In this document: positions 18,418-26,145 of the stretch, piece after piece | How positions within the stretch are numbered: the first letter of the stretch is position 1 | Layout of the letters: each line of letters starts with the position of its first letter | Made by a program: the position numbers and the translations under genes | Source: an archaeon | Lineage (GTDB): Archaea; Thermoproteota; Nitrososphaeria; Nitrososphaerales; Gagatemarchaeaceae | Length of the DNA stretch: 64,000 nucleotides | Direction of reading: 5' to 3' | NCBI GenBank assembly: GCA_021827865.1 | Contig: JAKAUC010000009.1 | Coordinates: 496,001-560,000 of the forward strand | Notes under the pieces: model-generated | Told to the model about the DNA's origin: nothing | What the model saw: the letters and a program-made list of their open reading frames with translations, nothing else | The model's database searches: none

Positions 18418-18688
18418 GAAGCAGAGGAGCACCATCAGAATCTACCTTGACATCCTGAGCGCGACCGCCGAAGAAGGCAACGCGAAAACGACCAGGATAC
18501 TGCAGAGGGCGAACCTCCCCCACGACAGGCTCATGAAGCACCTCGCCGAGCTGCAGAAGAGAGACCTCCTCACCGAGGTCAACAACGAAGGTAACCGGTA
18601 CTATACTATCACCACCAAGGGCCAGGATTTCGTGAAGGAAGTCAGGCGGGCCCAGAGCTTCCTCTCCGCCTTCGGCGTGTACATCTGA
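18395..18688 (+). CDS. Winged-helix protein (HTH_45-like)
   Basis: YLDILSATAEEGNAKTTRILQRANLPHDRLMKHLAELQKRDLLTEVNNEGNRYYTITTKGQDFVKEVRR; overlaps upstream membrane gene by 23 nt. Confidence 0.8.
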   Translation: MEELAQPEKQRSTIRIYLDILSATAEEGNAKTTRILQRANLPHDRLMKHLAELQKRDLLTEVNNEGNRYYTITTKGQDFVKEVRRAQSFLSAFGVYI

Positions 18689-18802
18689 GGTCGGAGCTGC
18701 GGCTCCTGAACGTTGCGTTCACACCTAGCGTTCTCTGTGAATATATAGGCCGCGAGGGACGTTCGAGGGGTTGACTGGAGCCCTGTTGAGCGTGTGTAGC
18801 GG

Positions 18803-20080
18803 ATGAAGGACCCAGTCATAATCTTCGGCGGGGACGGCTATATCGGTTGGCCATTGGCTCTGCACCTGGCCTGGCGCACCGAGAGGGACGTCGTGATAGT
18901 CGACAACCTTGTGACCCGGCGGCTGGTGGAGTCGGCGGGGTCGGACTCCCTGGTCCCGATCGGGAGCCCGTCATCGCGCATGCTCGCCTACGAGCGCGCG
19001 TCGGGGAAGGGCAACCTGACATTCGTCCGGGCGGACGCTAGGGATCCGAAGGAAGTGGACTGGGTCATCTCGAAGTACCAGCCCGAAAGCGTCGTCCATC
19101 TGGCGCAGCAGAGGAGCGCGCCGTTCAGCATGATAGACCAGGAGCACGCGCTCTACACGGAGCTGAACAACATAGCCACGAACCTGAACATTGTCTTCTC
19201 GATGACGAGGCACGTCCCCGGAGCCCACCTGCTGAAGATGGGGACGATGGGGGAGTATGGGACCCCGAACATAGAGATCACAGAGGGCCCGGTTGAGATA
19301 CGGCGGGACGGCCGGAGGCACAGGGCGATGTTCCCCAGGGCGGCGCAGAGCTGGTACCACCTCAGCAAGGTCTTCGACACCTACAACGTGATGTTGGCCA
19401 ACAAGATACACGGTCTCAGGGCCACCGACGTGATGCAGGGGGTGGTCTATGGGAGCCAGACCAACGAAATCGTCGACGAGTCGCTTTCCACGCGGTTCGA
19501 CCTTGACTCGGTCTGGGGGACAATCATCAACAAGTACGTCGCCCAGGCGGTGGTCTACAACAAGCTCCTCATCTATGGGAAGGGGAGGCAGACGAGGGGG
19601 TACCTCTCCCTCTACGACAGCATAAAGTGCCTGAGCCTGCTCCTCGACAACCCCCCGGCCGAGGGCGAATACAGAGTGGTCAACCAAATCGACGAGACCT
19701 TCGATACCCTGCAGCTCGCGAAGAAGGTGAAGGCCATCGCCGAGGAGTTCGGGTATAGGGTGGGCTTTGAGAAGGTGAGGAACCCCCGCGTCGAGAGCGA
19801 GAACCACTTTTACAAGGTGCAGCGCAAGGTCCTCCCCTCCCTCGGGTTCTCGAGGACCAGGCAAATCGACGACGTCATCAGGGAGATATTCCAGGTTGTA
19901 GTGAAGTACAAGCCCAGGGCCATGAAGATGAAAGCCTTGCTGGCGCCCTCAGTGACCTGGGCGGGACGCAAGAAGATCACCTCGGACTCGTTCCAGCTGC
20001 CGAGGGACCTCACAGGCTGGCCAGCGTCGCACGAGCTGATAGAACTGGCTAAAGACCAGGCCGCCAAGGTTCCATCGTAG
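18803..20080 (+). CDS. agl3: UDP-sulfoquinovose synthase (SQD1/Agl3 family SDR)
   Basis: GGDGYIGW Rossmann motif, KMGTMGEYGTPNIEITEG (SQD1 signature as I recall it), YHLSK catalytic YxxxK. Confidence 0.85.
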   Translation: MKDPVIIFGGDGYIGWPLALHLAWRTERDVVIVDNLVTRRLVESAGSDSLVPIGSPSSRMLAYERASGKGNLTFVRADARDPKEVDWVISKYQPESVVHLAQQRSAPFSMIDQEHALYTELNNIATNLNIVFSMTRHVPGAHLLKMGTMGEYGTPNIEITEGPVEIRRDGRRHRAMFPRAAQSWYHLSKVFDTYNVMLANKIHGLRATDVMQGVVYGSQTNEIVDESLSTRFDLDSVWGTIINKYVAQAVVYNKLLIYGKGRQTRGYLSLYDSIKCLSLLLDNPPAEGEYRVVNQIDETFDTLQLAKKVKAIAEEFGYRVGFEKVRNPRVESENHFYKVQRKVLPSLGFSRTRQIDDVIREIFQVVVKYKPRAMKMKALLAPSVTWAGRKKITSDSFQLPRDLTGWPASHELIELAKDQAAKVPS

Positions 20081-20141
20081 GCGCTTGGACGGGACACCAG
20101 CAGCGGCAGCCAGTGGGCGGCAGGAAGCCTCAGGCACCGGC

Positions 20142-21188
20142 ATGGAATGTCTCCTCGTCGCTCCCATCGACCCCCTCACCGGCGGGCCCAGGACGGGGGC
20201 CCTCAGGAGGCTCCTGAATCCGCCCCCAGGGGTCAGGTACAGGCTTGCGACCGACCGGCTGAGGTACCCGAAGCGCGCAGCCCGCTACGAGTTCAATCCC
20301 GTGAACGCCGCACTGGGTGCAGCGCGCTTCGCCCTGGAGCATCTCATCCCTATCGACCAGAAGGGGGCGGCAATAGTCCACTCCTTCTTCTGGGACGTCA
20401 GGAAGTTCGACCGCCGCTGGGTGCACGAAAGCGACCAGTCATTCGGTCAGTTCATGCGCGGTTACAACAACATAGGCGGGGCGGTGCGCCGCCTGGCCAA
20501 CCAGGGGTTCTCTTCGTACCTGAACTCCAGGTGGTGTGCCGGAGTGGTGACCTGGTCTGAGTGGGCGAAAAGGGGCTTCGCCGAGGACGGGGTGGACCCC
20601 TCGAAGGTCTTCGTGATCCCACCCCCCTTCGAGACCGTCAACTACCGGAGGGAACACCAGGGGTGCAACGTGCTCTATCTGGGGAGGGAGTTCAGGAGGA
20701 AGGGGGGTGACGCCACCCTCCGGGCCTTCGGGTCGCTGGAGGGCGCCGCCGGGTGCAGGCTTACGTTCGTAGGCCCCCTGGGGACGGCCGAGGCCAGGGG
20801 GATGGTCAGATTGGACCCGCGGATCAGCCAGTCCGACAGCCTCCCTGGAGCGACCCTGCGGGACGAGGTCTGGCCGTCCGCGGACATCTTCGTGCTCCCG
20901 ACCAAGGCCGATGCCTTCGCCCTGGCCGTCGTCGATGCCATGAGGAGAGGGATCCCAGTGGTCGCGACGAGGATACCCGCCATCGCCGAGGTGGTCCAGG
21001 AAGGGGTCACCGGGCTCCTGTCCGATGTGGGGGACGAAGACGGCCTGGGCAGGAACCTTCAGAGGCTCGTCGACGACCCCGAGCTGAGGCGGAGGATGGG
21101 CGAGAGCGCGAAGGAGAGGGCCGAATCGCTCTTCGCCCCGGAGAGGGTGGGCCCCTCTCTCAGAGAGGTGTACCGGCTCGGGGAGTGA
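20142..21188 (+). CDS. Glycosyltransferase family 4
   Basis: GT-B features: FVIPPPFETVNY, LYLGREFRRKGG, DIFVLPTKADAFALAVVDAMRRGIPVVATRIPAIAEVV. Confidence 0.88.
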   Translation: MECLLVAPIDPLTGGPRTGALRRLLNPPPGVRYRLATDRLRYPKRAARYEFNPVNAALGAARFALEHLIPIDQKGAAIVHSFFWDVRKFDRRWVHESDQSFGQFMRGYNNIGGAVRRLANQGFSSYLNSRWCAGVVTWSEWAKRGFAEDGVDPSKVFVIPPPFETVNYRREHQGCNVLYLGREFRRKGGDATLRAFGSLEGAAGCRLTFVGPLGTAEARGMVRLDPRISQSDSLPGATLRDEVWPSADIFVLPTKADAFALAVVDAMRRGIPVVATRIPAIAEVVQEGVTGLLSDVGDEDGLGRNLQRLVDDPELRRRMGESAKERAESLFAPERVGPSLREVYRLGE

Positions 21189-21200
21189 GGGCGAGACACG

Positions 21201-22379
21201 TTGAGCGCCCCTTCGCAGCCGAGCTACATGCGCCCCGGGTTCGCCATCGCACTCGCCCTGCGTCTGTTGACGTCCTCGCTTGTGATAGTGATCCCTCTGT
21301 ACGCCATATCGCTGGGGTCTAGCCCTTCAGACGCAGGGGAGCTCGTGATCCTCCTGTGGCTGGGGAACGGGGTCGGGGCGGCAGCCGCCACCCTCGCCAT
21401 CAGGGACCAGTCAGCATCTACGGCGGTCGGGTTCGGGGTCCTCGGCGCCTCCATGCTCTTCCTTGGCCTGATGGTCCCGAGCGCCTCCCTCTCGCTGGGG
21501 GCGCTAGCTTCTGGCATCGGCATGGGGCTCCCCCAGCCGTTCCTCTCCTCGGTCATGCACCTGGACTCTGCGCCGGACCGGCCTTTCACCGGCCTTGGGA
21601 TGTACTCCACGGCCCTGGGGGTCGGGCTGGTCCTCGGCCCCCTCTTGGCCTACGGGGTCCACGGGCTCTATGGGTTCCCCGGCGTCTTCGGAGCTCTAGC
21701 CCTCGTCGCCGCCCTGGGCGTCATCGGGGCCTGGGCGGGGAGGGGAGCGCTGGCGGGGCGCCTCAAGCCGCCGGTCCCCTCGCTGCCCGCTTGGGCCCGC
21801 GCCCTTGGGAGGCCAGGGTTCAGGCGTGCTTTTACCGTGAACCTCCTGTACTCGCTCCTCCTCCCCATATTCCTCTCGTACGGCGGGATCTACGCCGAAG
21901 AAAAGTTCGGCCTCTCGCCTGGGGCCGCCCTCCTCCTATTCACCCTGGTCTTCATGGTGTCCATCGGCGCCCGCCTCGCCTCCGTCCGAATGGCTCGCGG
22001 CCTCGGGAGGGTGCTTCTAGCCTCGGTGGGTCTCCTCGTCGCCTCGGCGCTGTGCGTAGGTCTCGCCTCTTCGTGGCCTTTGTTCGTGGTTGGTATGCTC
22101 CTCTTCAGCATACCGCACGCCATGGTCTTCCCGGTGGCGAACTTCCTCGCATTCAGGTCTGTTGAACCTGGGGAAGTGGTCAATGCAAGCTATGCGTTCC
22201 AAGCGTCGTCAGGGGTGGCGGAGATACTGTCGCCCGCCCTGGCCGTGGTCCTGATTCCGTTCGTGGGGGTGGGGGGCGTCTTCCTGGTCGGAGCAGCCGT
22301 AGCTGGGGCGGCCTTTTTGGCGGCCGCGTCGAAGCCGGACGACCCATGGGCACCCTTGTCGCGGACAGGCCCGGCCTAG
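21201..22379 (+). CDS. MFS transporter
   Basis: About 12 TM segments, MFS-like. Confidence 0.8.
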   Translation: MSAPSQPSYMRPGFAIALALRLLTSSLVIVIPLYAISLGSSPSDAGELVILLWLGNGVGAAAATLAIRDQSASTAVGFGVLGASMLFLGLMVPSASLSLGALASGIGMGLPQPFLSSVMHLDSAPDRPFTGLGMYSTALGVGLVLGPLLAYGVHGLYGFPGVFGALALVAALGVIGAWAGRGALAGRLKPPVPSLPAWARALGRPGFRRAFTVNLLYSLLLPIFLSYGGIYAEEKFGLSPGAALLLFTLVFMVSIGARLASVRMARGLGRVLLASVGLLVASALCVGLASSWPLFVVGMLLFSIPHAMVFPVANFLAFRSVEPGEVVNASYAFQASSGVAEILSPALAVVLIPFVGVGGVFLVGAAVAGAAFLAAASKPDDPWAPLSRTGPA

Positions 22380-22588
22380 ACGTAGGCCCATCGCTGTGGT
22401 CCTGGGGCCCCCATAGCGGACCATACGGCGGAACGCCGGCGCTGGACCGGCCGCGGTCGCCCTGGCCCGTCAGCCACGAGGAGGCGCCTCGAGCAGGTCT
22501 CAGTGAAGCGCAAGCTTGCTGCGCCCCTTCGTCGCCGTCGCGAGGCTCTATCGTTAAATCACTGTCGGAGCTGGCAGCCCTCGGAAGC

Positions 22589-23029
22589 TTGAGCAAGCAA
22601 GACTCCGGACAGGGGCTTGAAGTTAGAGGGAACACCCTGAGGGTGTACCTGTACATCCTCCAGCATGGGCCCTGCGAGCTGAAGGACGTCCAGGGGGGGC
22701 TGGGGTTCTCCACAGCCTCGCTGGCCTCCTATCACCTCCGGCGCCTGATCGACGGGGGGTACGCCGCCCAAGACGGCTATGGCAGATACCTGGCGTCCAA
22801 GGACGCGGCCGGGCAGATCCTTGAGGGGTACGTGAAGGTGGGGGCCGTGGTGGTCCCCCAGCTGCTCTTCGTCTCCGTCCTGTTCACTCTGCTGGTGGGT
22901 TACTTCTCGTTCATGGCCTACGGCTCGGCGTCCTACGTCCCCTTGCTCGTCGCGTCCTCCATCGCCCTGGTGGCGGTGGTGTGGTACGAGACGGCCAGGG
23001 TGTGGCGCCGGCTCGCCTCGTGGAAGTGA
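22589..23029 (+). CDS. Winged-helix protein with two C-terminal TM helices
   Basis: TLRVYLYILQHGPCELKDVQGGLGFSTASLASYHLRRLIDGGYA wHTH, then two TM helices. In-frame TTG at 22589 lies at a leaderless distance from a TATA-like GTTAAATC. Confidence 0.65.
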   Translation: MSKQDSGQGLEVRGNTLRVYLYILQHGPCELKDVQGGLGFSTASLASYHLRRLIDGGYAAQDGYGRYLASKDAAGQILEGYVKVGAVVVPQLLFVSVLFTLLVGYFSFMAYGSASYVPLLVASSIALVAVVWYETARVWRRLASWK

Positions 23030-23150
23030 GGCAGCCCGTGAGGGCGTGAGACGGACGGGGCGTTCAAGCCAGTTGAAAGCCAGTGGGGACCCCCCCCGGC
23101 CGAGGTTCAATGGCCTAGCAATATCCGGGGACAAAACGCTAGGTACGCCG

Positions 23151-24470
23151 ATGTCCGTAGGAAAACAAGCACTGAAGTACACTGCGGCCGCAGTTGCGGT
23201 CGCTGCCATCATCATAGTCGGGTCCACGCTCTACCTGGGCGTGAACCTCGGAACTGCAACCACGTCCAGCACGGCGGGCGCCCAAGGCGGCACCGGCACA
23301 CAGCTGGCGATCCAGCTCACGGACCCACCCATCGTCCCCAAAGGGACAACCTCCCTCAACCTGACCTACTCAGCCATAGCCCTACTGGCGGGAGAACCCT
23401 CGGCGAGTGGCCAGCAGACGACCACCACCGTGTCGGTGACCCCCCAGGGGGGGTCTGCGACGGTAGACCTGCTCAGCCTTCAGAACATATCTCAGACCAT
23501 AGCTTTGGCTAAGCTCCCCAGCGGCTCTACAGTCTACTCCTTCACCCTCACCGTGACCAGCATCCATATCGACGTCAACGGGACCACTTCCGCGGTCACG
23601 CTGGCTACCGGAGGGAGCTCGCTGACGGTGACCTTGGCCAGGCCGGCGTCACTCGCTGGAAGCAGCATAGCGCTCCTCCAGCTGAACCCGGTGATAGTGA
23701 ACACCCCCACAGGCTACCAGATGATCCCGTCCGCGGTGGGCATTGTCAGGGCCTCGACGTCCGCGAACGACAGCCAGGACCAGATAGGGTACAGACAGCA
23801 CCTCAACTCGGAGGACCAGAACCAGCTCCAGCTCGCTAAGGGCAACCTGAGCGCGGTCCTCGGCGCCCTGTCGGTATCAGGAAACACCACCACAGTCTCG
23901 GTCCAAGTCAACAACACCGGGAGCATACCAGTGGTACTCAACGCCATAAGCGTCCACGGGAACTTCACGGTCTCCGGGCTCTCCTGCTCTCAGAACAACG
24001 GGAACTCCAACTCCCAGGAGTCTGACGGAGGGAGCTCAGGGTCCTCGAACACAACCACCACGACGCAGGGCTCGAACTCGAACGACAATGCAAAGTCCGA
24101 CAACCACAACAAGGACGGCAACCAGAACAACGGCTGCGAGGCCGAGCACATGAACCAAGTCGTGTTCGTCCCCCTCAACTCCACCGTGTCCGGGACCGGA
24201 TGCGTCGCGCTGAAGATGCAGCTGGTGACCGGGGACTCTGGCGAGAACGGGAGCCACGGATTGACCCTGTCGGCAGGACAGTGCGTCGCACTGACCTTCA
24301 CTGGCCCGATCACGGTCGGCCAGTCCGGGTTCGCCTTGGTCCCGTCCACCCATTCGGGCCAGGTATACATCGTCCACGTCATCGCATCACAAGGGGCCAA
24401 CGCGCAACTTTCATGCGCGCTCCCTGTCACGCCAACAAGCTGCAGTGTACTACACGACAACGAAGACTGA
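23151..24470 (+). CDS. DUF4382-like secreted protein with Asn/Ser-rich insertion
   Basis: TM anchor; LAIQLTDPPIVPKGTTSLNLTYSAIALLAG typical of DUF4382; poly-N/S linker. Confidence 0.65.
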   Translation: MSVGKQALKYTAAAVAVAAIIIVGSTLYLGVNLGTATTSSTAGAQGGTGTQLAIQLTDPPIVPKGTTSLNLTYSAIALLAGEPSASGQQTTTTVSVTPQGGSATVDLLSLQNISQTIALAKLPSGSTVYSFTLTVTSIHIDVNGTTSAVTLATGGSSLTVTLARPASLAGSSIALLQLNPVIVNTPTGYQMIPSAVGIVRASTSANDSQDQIGYRQHLNSEDQNQLQLAKGNLSAVLGALSVSGNTTTVSVQVNNTGSIPVVLNAISVHGNFTVSGLSCSQNNGNSNSQESDGGSSGSSNTTTTTQGSNSNDNAKSDNHNKDGNQNNGCEAEHMNQVVFVPLNSTVSGTGCVALKMQLVTGDSGENGSHGLTLSAGQCVALTFTGPITVGQSGFALVPSTHSGQVYIVHVIASQGANAQLSCALPVTPTSCSVLHDNED

Positions 24471-24755
24471 GTGGCTCGTGGTCCGTCCACGGGTCACCTC
24501 TCCCGTTTTGTATTGATTTTAGACTCAGAAAGCATACCTATTGGGCAAGGTGGAGGTTCCCACCCTGTATCCGGACGGCCAGCTCCTGGAGCGGGTCGGC
24601 GGGGAGCCTGCAAGAGCGCTTCCGTTTGTCGGCCTGAACCAGCAGGAAAGGCGGGGGCAACAAGTAGACACGGGATCCTGTGAACTGCACCATGCACCCG
24701 GCGCGGGACGTCTCATCGTTCCATGCGAGGTCGGCCCCGGGCTGAGGCGACCTGC

Positions 24756-25472
24756 TTAGTCTGAGAGCTCGGCTTCGCCCAGCGGCGAGGCCCTCCTGTA
24801 GTAGACATCCCCGCTCGGGTCAAGGTAGCGGACAAGCAGGCGCTGTGAAGCGAGGCGGTCGCAGGCAGCCTGGACCTCGTCTGGGTCCAAGTCGACCTTG
24901 TACTCCCCCTCCACTGACTCCTCGGCCTCCAGCACGCCCTTCTCCTGCATATCAGCCAGAACGTGGAGGACCTTCCCTTCGAGGGAGTCGGCAGACGGCG
25001 TCGGCGGCAGAGCGGCGAACTTCTGGGTCCCGTCCCTTATCCCTTGTATCACCGACGCCCAGTCGTTCAGGTTCTTCTTTCTCCTACCGGTGAGGGTCTC
25101 GGTGAACACCAGGCCGTGTGCTCCCCCCTCGTCCTTCCAGGAGACTTCGAGGCTGGGCCTTCCAAGCTCGCCTTTGTGCCCCCTCGCAGTTGCGGCCGAC
25201 AGAGGGATGAAGACGTTCGGGGCCTGGTTCGGGATGCTTGCCAAGTCCTCGACTTCGGAATAGAGAAGCAAATGCTCGGCGTAGTAGCCAATGGGTAACT
25301 CTTCGCCCCTGTCGTTGGTGCAAGCGAAAATCAGGCGCTCGCTGGTGAGGACGAGAGTGCCCTCCCTGACGCCTACCCCAAACTCAGCCTTCAGCTCCTT
25401 CGAAACCCCCCCGGCCCTCAGCTCGGTCCCCTGCTCCTGGGCCAGGATCACCTCAGGTTGTACGTCGCTCAT
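24756..25472 (-). CDS. GRAM/PH-like domain protein with C-terminal wHTH-like region
   Basis: GTLVLTSERLIFACTNDRGEELPIGYYAEHLLLYSEVEDL GRAM-like; C-terminal LLVRYLDPSGDVYYRR wing-like. Confidence 0.5.
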   Translation of the reverse strand: MSDVQPEVILAQEQGTELRAGGVSKELKAEFGVGVREGTLVLTSERLIFACTNDRGEELPIGYYAEHLLLYSEVEDLASIPNQAPNVFIPLSAATARGHKGELGRPSLEVSWKDEGGAHGLVFTETLTGRRKKNLNDWASVIQGIRDGTQKFAALPPTPSADSLEGKVLHVLADMQEKGVLEAEESVEGEYKVDLDPDEVQAACDRLASQRLLVRYLDPSGDVYYRRASPLGEAELSD

Positions 25473-25871
25473 ATGACTTTGAGCATGTTGGCCTCGGATG
25501 ATAAGGGTTCTGCGCTTGGAGCGGGTCCTGCGAACATGCCGGGTCCGGGGGCGAGAAATGGAGCGGCGGGAGGAGAGGGCGCCGCATGCCTACCGCCGGG
25601 AGCCAGGTCCGGTGTCTGCCATGAAGTCCCTTGGGAAGCTGGAGTTCATCGCCAGCGAGGCAGCCACCGACAGGTGCCGGCCCTTTCCGGCGCCGAGAAT
25701 CGCACCCCGCCAAAGCGAGACATCGGGGCAGACGATGCCAAAAATGATGGGGAGGTTATTCAGCTGGAACGACGCTCGCCGTCCTCTCCACTCCGATGGT
25801 CCTGGCCGCAACAAGTCGCGGCCATCACGAACGGCCAGTCAGACGACCATGGCCTGCCTACGACCGCGTTA

Positions 25872-26009
25872 TCAGTAGCGTCCGCTTCCACAGAGGCATT
25901 CGGCGCATGTGGTCACCTTCCCGCAGGAGCTACACTTCTCGAAGGAATGGTAGTGCTCGTCAAAATCCTTGCTCTGCGGGCATTCCAGGTGATCCTTACA
26001 GACGAACAT
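25872..26009 (-). CDS. 45-aa Cys-rich microprotein (not in ORF track)
   Basis: Reads MFVCKDHLECPQSKDFDEHYHSFEKCSSCGKVTTCAECLCGSGRY; CxxC pairs plus His. Confidence 0.6.
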   Translation of the reverse strand: MFVCKDHLECPQSKDFDEHYHSFEKCSSCGKVTTCAECLCGSGRY

Positions 26010-26145
26010 CGGAACGCCTGGCTATGTGCCCCCTCATTAACCTACGAACGGGCTGCACCAGGCTGCCAGAGGGTGCCAGGGGAGGCCCAACCTGCGCCCA
26101 GGATGCACCAGGGCTCGCCAGACGCGTTTATGAGAGCCAGCGCCC

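Noticed and set aside
24471-24755. Several 60-70 aa ORFs and a GGTGG-AGGTTC-CCACC hairpin
   Set aside because: ORFs lack start/RBS support and protein-like composition; hairpin alone is insufficient for an RNA call.
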